Of a stretch of DNA of 64,000 nucleotides, positions 1-11,110 are shown one piece after another. Both the position numbers and the translations under genes were made by a program. The notes beneath the pieces are model-generated. The model worked only from the letters and a program-made list of their open reading frames with translations, was not told where the DNA came from and did not search any database. Origin of the DNA: Earliella scabrosa (lineage: Eukaryota > Basidiomycota > Agaricomycetes > Polyporales > Polyporaceae); NCBI GenBank assembly GCA_022605405.1, contig JABYQQ010000028.1:1-64000 (forward strand), given 5' to 3'. How positions within the stretch are numbered: position 1 is the first letter of the stretch; every line of letters begins with the position of its first letter.

Positions 1-370
1 TCTGAAGTTGTACAGAGTAACATGTCAATTGAAAACACATTATAGTGGTTATTTGCTGTACTGGTAGTGTAATATGCTAGATTGTTTGTGCTTTATGAAT
101 GAACAAATGATAGTTTAACAGGTGCCATTTAAACACTGCCTGGATTACTGGAATTCTATACTATACTTGGAAAAGTTCATTGAAGTGATAAAACTTCGTG
201 CACTGCAAAATTGTTGGGCAATGGCATGAGTTTCTGTGACCGCATCAAGTCACAAAGTTGCAGGAGGGTCACTTGCAGTGCACCCAACCGATGCTGCAAT
301 TGGCGTGTGGAGATTGTGTGCCGTTTCTGAGTTATAACATGTTTTCACTTATGCCCACTCCCAGGATTGA
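1..370. repeat. AT-rich repeat flank left of G1
   Basis: No gene is visible. Bases 1-215 are an inverted, partly deleted copy of about 590-1050 inside G1 and are also similar in direct orientation to about 60000-60440 in G2. Bases about 232-368 resemble, in opposite orientation, the sequence next to the HEL 3' end at about 4130-4320, and include an 11-bp stem pairing at 352-388. This is probably a fragment of the same AT-rich repeat family, cut by the window edge. Confidence 0.55.
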
Positions 371-3159
371 ACTTGGGTGGGAGTGGGCCATGTCTGGCAG
401 GCACGATTGATGAGATGGTTGCTCATCATTATTGAGATGCTAATGGATGAGCAAATGATCTACAATCATCACACTGTCACTGAATAATTAAGTTCAAATA
501 TACGTGATTTCGAACTTTTGATCAAAGCATGAAACATCACTCAAAGATTTACATCTCATGCAAAACTCTTTAGAACTGAGCATTGACTGCTGTCAGATAT
601 GTTAGATATCCTCATCTTTCCATTTTGCAGTGGACGAACTTTCATCACTTCAATGAACTTTTGCAAGTGTAGTATAGAATTCCAGTAAGCCAGACAGCTT
701 ACATGGCACATTTTAAACTATTGAGCTTTAGATACACTGGAACAACTTCATTGCACATGGCTTTATGCAGCATAGCATGCCACTCTTGTTGCTTACAATA
801 CTAGCTTATTTCTCAACACAGAGTTTATTTGTTGCAGTATTTAACTTACAGTGTTACTATGAGGTGATCTTTGGCTTTTCGATGACACATAATACTTTCC
901 ATTCATGTCAGTTCATTTCTTTACAGCATTTGTTCATTCATAAAGCACAAGCAGCTCATAATATTACACTACCAGTACAGCAAATAACCACTATATTGTG
1001 GGCTTTCAATGATACATGTTACCCTACTCAACTTCAGAAACACTACATTGGAGAGTGAAAGTTGTAGGTAACACTAATTCTGGCTGGATATATTTCTAGA
1101 TCAACATGAGCAATTGACCAATTGTTCGAGAAGTTGCAATGATTGTCAACTTTGTATACTTCAATGTGTATATAACAGCTCAGTGGTATATGGAACAAAT
1201 AGGAATGATACAATAGAAGATTATCATGATTTTTCCGTGATTTTTGCTATAGAACTAATGTAGTTCTTCAGTAAACAGTGAATAGATCATTCAGTTGTGA
1301 TGAGAATATTCCCACGGTGGTGCGATTAAAGAGAGTTCATTTTTCCGGTTCTAATGGTATATAACACCCTATACTTTCATTAGAAACTGACAGAGATACA
1401 CTTTGAAGCCAACGGTACTAGTTTCTGGACAGTAGCCACTGGAGAATCCCAAACTACCATCAATGGCACATAGAACACACTGCTCTCATTACATAGAGCT
1501 GATTTTTCGCTTCTCAATGATGTATAACACTTTCTTCTTATGACCCTTCATTGTTCTACCAATCAATATTTACTTGTTGATCAAGCACAAACAGCTTAGA
1601 ATAATACTCTACTAGCATGCCAAATTTGCGGTTTCAATAATATATAACACTCTATACAACTCCAGAAACACTACGTGGTATATAGAAAGTGCAACATGTA
1701 AGTAACACTGACCTCTTTTGCTGTATGCTGGTACACAATAACCAAATGCTGCTAGTTCATACCATATACTGCAAGAGCATACAAAGCACACCAGTAAATT
1801 AATGACCCATGCTGTATGATGCACCAATAGTCTACTGGATAACACCTCTCTATGTATGGTTGTGGTTGGGAGTTCAAGTCTGGCTGTGTGCATTTTTCGA
1901 GATTCAATTTTTCGAACAATTGGTCATTAGAAATTGTTCAATGGCGCATTCAGTGATAATGGGAATATTCACACAGTAGTGCCATTGAGAAGAGCTCATT
2001 TTTCCGGTCCTAATGATATATAACACTCCATGTACCGCATAGAAACCGACAGAGATACACTTTGAAGCAAGTAGTACTAGCTCGTGCACAGCCACATAAA
2101 TAGGCGCTGGAGAATCCCAAACCGCTGTCGATGGCGCTTAAAAAATAGGCGCCATCGACAGTGGTTTGGTATTCTCCAGCGGCTATTCATGCGGCTGTGC
2201 AGGGACTAGTACCATTGGCTTCAAAGTGTATCTCTGTCAGTTTCTAATGAAAGTATAGAGTGTTATATACCGTTAGAACCGGAAAAATGAGCTCTCTTCA
2301 ATCGCACCACCGTGGGAATATTCTCATCACAACTGAACGATCTATTCACTGTTTACTGAATAACTCCATCAGTTCTATAGCAAAAATTACGAAAAAATCA
2401 TGATAATTCTCTATTGTATTATCTCTATCCATTCCATATACTACTGAGCTGTTATATGTACATTGAAGTATGGAAAGTTGATGATCGTTGCAACTTTCGA
2501 ACATTTGGCCAATAAATGTGTTTGTTGATACATGTTAAAGTGGATTAAATGGATGTGTAGTGGGTCCAGAAGATCAATATATAATGGACAATGATCTAGT
2601 GTGACCAGATATGCATACTGAAGCCAAATCATGCTCACAACCCAGCCAACCTTCCGCATTTGGGCAAGTGTATATGAGCTATAACTTTTGTGCTAATAGT
2701 TCATACAAACGTGAAGTAAGTCCATCTAAAAGGTGCAGATCATGCCTACCAAACAATATCATAACATGTTTGTTACAGAGTTACAAGTATAGACAGTGGT
2801 AGATGAAGCCATTAGCAGTGATAGAAAGAGCCACTAGTAACTAATAGTATAGACGCCAATGGACCACGAAGCATGTGCCAACACAATGTAGTAAGCGCCG
2901 GCCATGCCAGCAGCCGAGCCGCGGGGGAGAGCATAAGAAAAGTAATCAATGTGGCTGTGTGCAGTGGTAAGAAACGAGTAAGAAATTCCAACCCTAACCC
3001 TGTGGTGGGTGTCTAAAAGTAAGTAACTTTGTTACCTGAGATGACATAAGTTGTATGGAAGGGTAACAAAAACTTTTCCCACGGTGATCGAGTTGCGTCA
3101 CAAGCGCCGGGCCAAAAGCTCCCCATAAGAACGATTAATTCGTAAACTCATCAATCGTA
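371..3159 (-). mobile_element. G1: non-autonomous Helitron-like element (2789 bp)
   Basis: On the minus strand it begins at 3159 with TACGATTGATGAG and ends at 371 with CTCATCAATC, a GCCA-N4-TGGC hairpin and CCCAAGT. The same termini bound HEL, F2, G2 and the 58101-59298 element. It has no long coding region; its short ORFs are repeated in G2 and are not convincing genes. Its 2789 bp match G2 (2788 bp once later insertions are removed), so the two are opposite-oriented copies of one element. It contains a large internal palindrome centred at about 2140. It presumably depends on a HEL-type Rep-helicase supplied in trans. Confidence 0.75.
1900..2400. repeat. internal imperfect palindrome of G1
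   Basis: Two arms of over 200 bp face each other around 2137-2145. Both contain the series TTCTCCAGCG, GGCTGTGCA, CTTCAAAGTGTATCT, ACCGGAAAAATGAGCTC and GGGAATATT in mirrored order, at roughly 80 percent identity by eye. A third, direct copy of the same module lies at about 1310-1470. The matching G2 palindrome is centred at about 16370. The arms are old enough to have diverged, so this is a feature of the element and not an assembly artefact. Confidence 0.7.
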
Positions 3160-4318
3160 ACTCTTGCGCTTTTGGGCGCTTTTGCCTTGTCATTTTTCTT
3201 CATTGATTTTTGGTGCCTTACTGTGCACAGAACCGTACAGTCCTTTCACACGATGTGCCATCTGCAATATTACGATTGATGAGGTACGAAGGAATCATTC
3301 TTTATGCAGCCAGACAGATGTCACAATGATCCTCACTCGTGGGAACAATGTTGAAACTCAGCTTACAGCAGTAAGTACAGTTACTTACCAGATAAGTACT
3401 TGTAAGCACTAAATAAGTGCCCGTAGCACAGCCACCACTTGACACCCTTTTGGGCGCTTTTGGGCGCTTTTATTGACACGTGACATCACACTGTGACACT
3501 GTCACTACTACTGTGCTACTTGAATAACTTCTTACTATGTGGTGCTATCACCATGTATCATATATCATTCTGTTCGCATTTTATAGCTCTACTTTAATAA
3601 ATCACTCAATCAGTGCAGTCAACAATAACTATATCACCCCATGCAGTACACTGCTGTAGCAAAACATGTGGCATACTCTCCAGTGTTACTTCAATCTTTT
3701 CCATATTCTTCCTTCCTTCTTTCATCACACCACACTACTGTGTCTCAATGCATTACATTGATGAAGTTAGATATGTTCAATAATTGATCAAATATGAACC
3801 GTCACCCATACTCTACAACATTAGCTGTGATGCTGTATAGCCGACTATTATTCTCTGTTGACCTTCTATCAATCTGTTGGCTGCAGGGCACCTCAGAGCA
3901 GTCACAATGGCCTAGGCCGAGCTCTGTGAAGTCTAATATATTGCAGATGACAATAACACCCACCTAGGTCGAGCTCTGTGAAGTCTAAGGACACCAGAGC
4001 TCGACGAGGGGGAAGTTTGCAGTGCGCGCTACATCGTGGGAAAGAACTGTACAGTTGTGCGCGCAGTAAGGTGCCGAAAATCAACCAAGAAAAATGACAA
4101 GGCAAAAGCGCCCAAAAAGTGCGAGGGTTCAATCCTGGGAGTGGGCAAAAGTGAGAACATTTTATAACTTGGGAATGGCGCCCGATCTCCGTGCGCCAAT
4201 TGGGGCGTCGGTCGGGCGCACTGCCAGTGACCCTCCTGCAAAGTTGTGACTTGATGTGGTCACAGGAACTCGCGCTATTGCGCAGAGTTCAACAGTAACT
4301 CATGACTTTTAGCTCCAG
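3160..4318. repeat. repeat-derived spacer with a truncated Helitron derivative
   Basis: At 3271 a plus-strand family 5' end (TACGATTGATGAGGTAC) starts a fragment whose sequence to about 3850 parallels F2 (8003-8640) and the HEL 5' region; its 3' end is missing. The stretch 3160-3270 recurs inverted at about 4000-4129. A short repeat (GAGCTCTGTGAAGTCTAA) occurs at about 3919 and 3971. No coding gene is supported. Confidence 0.5.
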
Positions 4319-4407
4319 ACTTGGTTTTGAGTGGGCCATTGCTGGCATGAACGATTGATGAGGATTTTTCAAACTGAAGTGTAGATACACTATTATCTGT
4401 AGCAACA

Positions 4408-5485
4408 TTAGAGCTTAGTATAGAGTAACAAAGACATGACATATTCTCCAGAGGTCTGAAGTTTCTTGGCTGAATAGTTTACAATATTGCCACAATATTG
4501 AACTTGATCTTTAGTTGCAATTCTATCATGGTACCAGATCCCTCCAGATAGATCTACAAACCGGCATACAAAGTGTTTGTCATGGTAGTATACGGTACCA
4601 CAAAGCCTATACATTTGGTGTATCTCTGGTAGTGTTATTTGGTTCTCTATAACCACTTTGTCTGTAGTGATAAATGCAATAATATTAGGGGCCTTCTCAT
4701 ATTTCTGTATCTTCTGCATTGATCTACCACACTGAGGACAAGCAGAGGTGGTTTTCTGAATTGCAAGTGCATTGAACCATTGCATTACTGACTTTCCCTT
4801 ATGAATTCCAAGTCTTGTAGGGTGGTTTTTCCAGAAGTCCACATGACATGTCCATACCACTTTCTCACTCTTTGTAGTGACAGATTGATACTCACAGGCT
4901 CTACATATATGATACTCAAGAAGAATAGGTTCATTTATTGCAAGAGTGCTTCTGGTAAGACTATATATATCAGTGGAATTGCTACCTTTGGGACCAAGGT
5001 CAGCATTTTTCTCGACCAAGTTTAATTCTAAACTGATCCCGAGCATGAACAATGGTTCTTCTTGAATTTTGGCACAAAACCTGGTCAAATAATAAGCCAA
5101 GATCTCTTAGAGTAGCACTCTGTTGAGAGATCACATTTTTCCAATTTTGCTGGCATTCTGTATATACCAAAAGAAGAATAGTTAACAGGCTATCATATGC
5201 ACAGCTGTAATTGACACTATCCCATGGAATTCCAATAAATTGCTGTCCAGGAGGGGCTTGACTAGATTTTGCTTTCTTTACTGCTCTCTTTGGAGTCACC
5301 TCATCTTCATTGTGTCTTTTTCTCTTGTCTCTCACTTTGATCTCATGCTGAGTGGTTGTAGATACTGTGACTGGTTGTGAACCTTGTGCTGGCACAAATG
5401 ATGTGACATTTTTCCTGAGTTTATATTTGACATTTATAGCATCATGTTGGTCAATTAATTCATTCTTCTTTGTAGTATTGATCAC
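4408..5485 (-). pseudogene. HEL protein, carboxy-terminal USP-like cysteine-protease domain
   Basis: Frames 5485-5000 and 5100-4408 follow the helicase. After a basic stretch (VRDKRKRHNEDEV, TPKRAVKKAK) comes PWDSVNYSCAYDSLLTIL, which resembles the catalytic Cys box of ubiquitin-specific proteases. A pair of Cys motifs (CRAC and CPQC, about 65 residues apart) fits the zinc-ribbon fingers of that fold, and the end (YRLCGTVYYHDKHFVCRF, then GGIWYHDRI) resembles the His box. The likely activity is removal of ubiquitin or a ubiquitin-like protein. A frameshift near 5005 (KLGREK to NADLGPKG) separates Cys box from His box, so this copy is probably inactive. The USP assignment is by motif only; an OTU- or C48-like fold is the alternative. 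Confidence 0.6.
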
Positions 5486-8002
5486 AGTCCATGGACTATC
5501 TTCTGTGACTGGCTCAATAGCGAATGGATTACTATGATTCCATTGAAGTGCTGCATATGATTTTCACCCTTCCATTGTCTAAATGAATGAATGAGCTCAT
5601 TTCTGGTAATCCCAACAACTTTTGATGATATATTGCCCAAGTATCTGAGCTTGGTAATTTCATCTAGTAGCTCCAGCTCTCTGAACTCTTGTCTAAGACT
5701 ACCTGAGATACCTCCAGTCAGTTTACTAGAATCAAATGACTGTATGATAATAGTGCCTTCTACACTAGATCCCCTTGACAGACATGTATACACTGACTGG
5801 TGAGATCTGCAGTTCTGTAAATCACACACATTGTTAGGTCTAGTACGACCCTGTGATGCAAAGTCTGTCATTGCAAAATTTGGCACTACTGGTACTTGAT
5901 CACGGTTCACCTCAAGTATCATTCCATTGGGTAGCTTGCATTTTATCTTCTTAGTTCGATGAGACAAGGGGACCACATTCTCTGGCAATCCAGGCAATTT
6001 GATAGATGTTGGCGCTGCAGTGAGCTTTACAAACAGAGTATCCAATGCGAATTGATCCTCTGAGATTGGTCTAGATGTCCATCCCACTATTTCACCCTGA
6101 GCACCATTTGTCACAGCACACTCTGTAGCCTCATTGACTTTGATCATTACAGGCATGCCTATACATAAACCAAGTCTGCCAGGATGATGCTCTGTCAAAT
6201 GATGGGACAACTTCCAGAGTGTCTCTTCTAGTTCTGGATTGACAATATTGGTTGCCCTCCTAGGATTAACTCTTTTACTCCTTTGTCTTTTGGTTAGGTT
6301 GCTATCATCTGACTCTGAACCCAACTTGTCAATAGAATAAAATGAAACCAACTTCTGGTTACTTTCTTCAGCAAACTTCTGACAACCAAGTTCATTAATC
6401 TTATCTCTGTAGGTGTTCCAAGAAGTGATTACAGAGACATTTCTAAATCTAGCCTGATTCAACTTAGGCTTGCCTTCACCCCTCCCAGCCACTCTAGACT
6501 GGATCAGTTGTATATCATCTGCAGTACATGCTTTATATCTCAAGTTCTCCAAGGCAGTCCGCAACTTTGCATCCTCAGGTGTTTGTGACTTCTGTCTTAT
6601 ATTTTCTTTCAGAATAACAACTGTAGTAAATTGGTGCCACAGAGCTTTTCCAATTGATGCCTTTTGCTCTAGATGACTATGGGTTCTATGAATCACTCGT
6701 CCAACCTCATGAGAATAGAAAGGCTTGCCACTAACTGGAGGTGGCAGTTGAGCAAAGTCCCCAGCAAATATCATATTGATACCTCCAAATGGTGCACCAT
6801 CATTCTTTAGAGCTGCACACATATTGGCGCATATGTTGTACATGCTGCTACAGTCAAGCATGCTAACTTCATCCATAAATATGTACTCCACATTCTGCAG
6901 TCTTGATCTGACTTGAAGAAGTGATGTGACAGATTCTGTAGTATCTTTCTGTCTGAATCCAAGCACTGAGTGATATGTTGAGCCTCCTATAAGTGCAGCA
7001 GCAGAACCTGTAGGTGCTAGACACATGAATCTATAACTTTTCTTCCTTTCTGCAAAGAAATATGTCAATGCCTTGATTACTTGGGATTTCCCTGTTCCTG
7101 CCATTCCCCCCAAATACATTTTCAGATGTTCACCACTGGGCTGCACAGCATGATTAGCCACAATTCTAAATGCTCTCTCTTGCTCTTCATTGAGGCTGTA
7201 TTTTACTACAGTGTTATCTATCAGTTGCTGGGCTTCTGAATCTGTAGCTTGGAAATCTTTATGTAGAAAGTAGTTTTTGTCTATCAATTTCACAGCATCA
7301 ATTTCATCATTTGATTGTGATGGTATTGGACTCTTCTTTTGCTTGATCTCAGCATCTCTTGTTGTCTGCACTCTAGAATATTCCGCCAATCTGAAGCAGT
7401 GTGTTCTTGATTTACACTCAATTGTGACAGTGTCTGTTTTGGTCTCTCTCTAATATTATCATGCAGTTTATCAAGCCAGCCAGAAGATCTCATAATATTC
7501 TCAGCCTGAGTCATTCTTGCCTGTCTTAGCAATTCTCCCCCACTAACATTGCTCCAATTAGCATTATTGACAATTTCATGTTCTCTATCCTCCTGATATG
7601 TCTCACCATCAAAGATATATGCTTGTATATATCCATTTCATCCATTTCTTCTGAGCTCAAATTAAACAGAGTTCTTCCACCTTTCTCTGCCTGTCTTCTT
7701 TGACTAGAGAAATCATCTCTGGCATCATTACACTCATATCTAATGTGGAAAAACTTCATGATCTCTTTCTGTCTTTCAGTAAATGCAAAGTCTGCAAAAG
7801 TATTATTCCATGTAATATTCTCATTTAGTCTTAAGTCTTTGTCTGTTTTCCATGACTTGAATAATGTTAGCATTGTCATGCAATATTCTTCTCTACTGCC
7901 AGCATCCTTCCTGGGTAATGATTCTCCAATGAAGTTGGGCACAAATTCTTCAGTTTCATCTAAGAGGCATACTTCATATGTATGTGCCTGGGGATGTTTG
8001 AT
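5482..8002 (-). pseudogene. HEL protein, PIF1-like helicase region
   Basis: The superfamily 1 helicase of the Helitron, which would unwind DNA during strand transfer. Linker frames (7942-7526, then 7532-7290) lead into a 635-codon frame (7389-5482). Its motifs are in order: Walker A GGMAGTGKS (residues about 94-102), Walker B FMDEVSMLD (about 170), motif III FAGDFAQLPPP (about 209), and the carboxy-terminal SRG motif in TCLSRGSSVEGT. Frameshifts are placed near 7625 (DIYK to YIFDGE), 7330 (KRRV to PIPSQSNDE) and 5540 (into the peptidase frame). These small indels may be decay or assembly errors. The 7942 start is a GTG inside the continuing frame and is not a real translation start. Confidence 0.85.
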
Positions 8003-9071
8003 TATAATTGATGAGGTACAAAGAAATCATTCTTTATGCAGCCAGACTCCAGCCAGACAGATGTCGCAATGATTCTCACCTGTGGGAACAATGATTCTCA
8101 CCCGTGGGAACAATGTTGAAACTCAGCTTACAGCAGTAAGTAGAGTTACTCACCAGATAAGTACATGTAAGCGCCAAATAAGCGCCCATAGCACAGCCAC
8201 CATTTGAAACACTGCTTTGGACACTTTTGGGCGCTTTTTATACATGACACTACACTGTGACACTGTCGCTACTTCAATAACTTCTTACTATGTGGTGCTA
8301 TCACTATGTATTATATATCATTCTGTTCGCATTTTGTAGCTCTATTTGAATAAATGACTAAACTAGTGCAATCAACAATAACTAAATCACCACATGCAGT
8401 ACACTGCTGTAGCAAAACATGTGGCATATTCTCCAGTTTTACCTCAATCTTTTCCAGATTCTGCAGTCCTTCTTTCATCACACCACACTACTGTGTCTCA
8501 ATGCATTACATTGATGAAGTTAGATATGTTGAATAATTGATCAAATATGAACAGTCACCCATACTCTATAACATTAGCTGTGATGCTGTATAGATGATTC
8601 ATCTATTAAGTATTCTCTGTTGACCTTCTATCAATCAACATATAAAAGTGGTTGCATGATGTTGTATTTCTGACACACATCATATAGTGTAAACTACTGT
8701 TAAGCACATGGTTATGAATACTGAATACCTGGTATATTTCATATTAATCAGTGGTAGTTGATGAATGTGATTTTGTAAGAATATATATTGTTTTGGAACT
8801 GTCTATTTATCAATTGACACATACCCAATGGTCTTTGTTAATATTCTTCAACTTCTATATACTAATTGCATATATTGAAAAATTATGTAAAACATCATGC
8901 AAAGATTGTATTGAATAGAAAGGTTGTATGAATTGTTAACATTCATACTATTTGTCTTGGTGTATCATACATGTTCTGCTGTATGAACACAGGAAGTACA
9001 ATATATCTCTAGTAGTGAAATAAAATACTCATCAATCGTTCATGCCAGACATGGCCCACTTTAAACCAAGT
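8003..9071 (+). mobile_element. F2: non-autonomous Helitron derivative inside HEL
   Basis: F2 starts TATAATTGATGAGGTAC and ends CTCATCAATCG, hairpin GCCAGACATGGC, AAACCAAGT. Its first 100 bp match the HEL 5' end at 14734-14640, so it is a 1069-bp internally deleted relative of HEL. It sits in HEL coding sequence in the opposite orientation; taking out exactly these bases restores the reading frame (SAYCSFH joined to IKHPQAH), which fixes its ends to within a base. No target duplication is seen. No gene inside. Confidence 0.8.
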
Positions 9072-11110
9072 GTGAAATGAGCAGTAGGCTGACTTCTTCT
9101 GTTTTGAGTGTGACTGTTGAGATTCTTGTTGAAGCCTCTTATTTGGTGCTGTAGTCAAGAGTAGTTCATCTTCAGAGTCACTGTCTTTGCTATGCACAGC
9201 ACCACCACACAGAGTCAAAGTTTCATATTCACCCTCACTCGTCTCTGCCACTTGAACTTCATCACAATCACTGTCCAATTTATGATAGTCCATGGTTGGT
9301 GTCTGTTCATCAACATGATAAGTAGCTTCAAATTCACTGTCATCATTTTCAGCAGGCTGCTGAGGCTTTGTGACTTTTCTTCTGCTTTTTGGTATTAGTC
9401 TTTTATGGTTCAATCTAATCCAGTCATAGACACAAGTATTTTCATACTCTACTGGTCTCCAGATATAGTCTAGTACTGGTGACACAGGTAGTACTCTTTT
9501 CTGCCCTGTATGATGCTGGTCTTCCAATGCAACTACAACAGTAGACTTGCCTTTGTCAGCAATATTTGCAGAATCTGTCCATGCTTGCATAACTTCATAT
9601 ACATAGCCTCTCCAATAGCATGCTCTGAATTGATGGCTGGTATAATGATCAGGATGTTTCAGTAAATACATTGAGGCCATAGGTCCCCCAATCTCGGATG
9701 CAGCAGTAAGGGCATTTACAATCTTTGTAATTAGGCTAGGAGCTTTATCTTTCTTTGTTTTTACACTACCAATTAATTCTGTATTGCGCTCAAATACTTG
9801 CTGAACTGCCTGGAACATCACATGAGTTTTCAGTGGTGTCTTTGTAATATAATCTGCAACATATGCAATGACAGATTTTATTGCAGTACCTGATAGAAGA
9901 CTTGTTACATCATTATTACAGCGAAGCAAATATGACACTGCTGGAGTAAATGTGTTCAACCATGCCTCTCCCTTTTTCATAATCAGAGCTCCTGACTCTG
10001 GATCCACTTGGGTGGATGAATATGTGTCACGAGGAAATCTAGCCTTGCAAGTTTTGGTCACTGGATCTGTGCATCCCCTGTTATCAGCCTCTTGCATGCC
10101 ACTATTTTTGACTCCTTTGGGTACAGCAGAGCTTTTACTTCTAGTGGTACAATGGTGAACATTAGACAAGTACAGAATTTGATCCACCTCATGTGTATGA
10201 TTCTGCCACCATGCTTTGTACTTTTCACATGCATCACACTGAGGCAGTTCATCATGGTCACACTTGGGTGGAGGAATCTGAGGGAGAGTTTCTGTAGGGG
10301 GCACATGGAGTGGATTTTTCACTTTTTGCTCATCAAGTCTAGATGCCACATCTTCCATGTTTCCATTGATAAATTCACCCATGTGCACACTTTCAAGATA
10401 CTCTACCATGGCTTTTTGAAAGTCTGAATGAGGATCCATAATTCTATCTCTAATCTCCTGAGGAGTCATGGAGTTTTGAATCCATAGCAACATATGGAGA
10501 TGGAGAGTAAGTCTGCCTTGTTGCTCTACAGTTCCGTAATACCCTGCTGTTTTACCATATATTCCAGGTTCATCCTTGCCTACACCAAGCACATGTCTGA
10601 TAAATACATCCACCATAAGCTTGAAAAATCTTGCTCCAGCAACTGGATTATTAGCAATAGTCTTTCATTCTGATCTCTAAACTTGGGGACAAATTTTTCA
10701 TTAGTGTCTGCAAAGTAGAGTGCAATAGAATGCTTTACATCTGCTGGTGCAAATGTTATAAACCAGGAAGGGGCTCCCAAGTATGATACTAACGACCATA
10801 TTTCATTGCGCATATATTTCTTACTGGTGATAGAACCTTGAACTTTATAGTTCACATGGTCAAGATCATTTAGCAATTGAAAGGCCTGTTTTTCCTCCTC
10901 TGTCTCAAGGTTGACTGGACCTGTTTTCAGTTTCTCAATAATACTACTCAGTATCTCTGGCTTGAGATTCAATATTCTATCTGCAATATCATTAAATCTA
11001 TTTTTGTCTGCAAGTAAGTAACCTCCTGTTGTTGATTTCTTGATTTGCTCATGAGTCAATGCAATTAGAGGAAACAATGGCTCTAGTTGAAATCTCTTAT
11101 CATGATACAT
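9072..11110 (-). pseudogene. HEL protein, HUH/Y2 Rep nuclease region
   Basis: Two overlapping frames (11110-10580 and 10616-9009) form the Helitron-like N domain and the Rep nuclease. The first has MYHDKRFQ, GGYLLA and LGAPSWFITFAPAD. The second has the HUH metal-binding motif in GRLTLHLHMLLWI (near 10500) and the two catalytic tyrosines spaced by three residues in AYVADYITK (near 9850). Rep proteins of this family nick and join single strands in rolling-circle transposition. A 1-nt frameshift lies near 10655, between RDQNER and NNPVAGARFFK. The coding frame is then interrupted by F2; bases below 9072 belong to F2, not to this gene. Removing F2 joins KKSAYCSFH in frame to IKHPQAHTYEV on the far side. 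Confidence 0.85.

Noticed and set aside
765..1058. 97-codon frame repeated at 60290-59997
   Set aside because: Conserved only because G1 and G2 are copies of the same element; low-complexity hydrophobic translation with no family features.
3160..3270. Short element between two ATTGATGAG motifs
   Set aside because: The motifs are 5' ends of two neighbouring Helitron copies facing away from each other, not ends of one element.
4126..4150. tRNA B-box-like GGTTCAATCC, suggesting a SINE
   Set aside because: No A box or cloverleaf nearby; the motif lies in a repeat adjoining Helitron ends.
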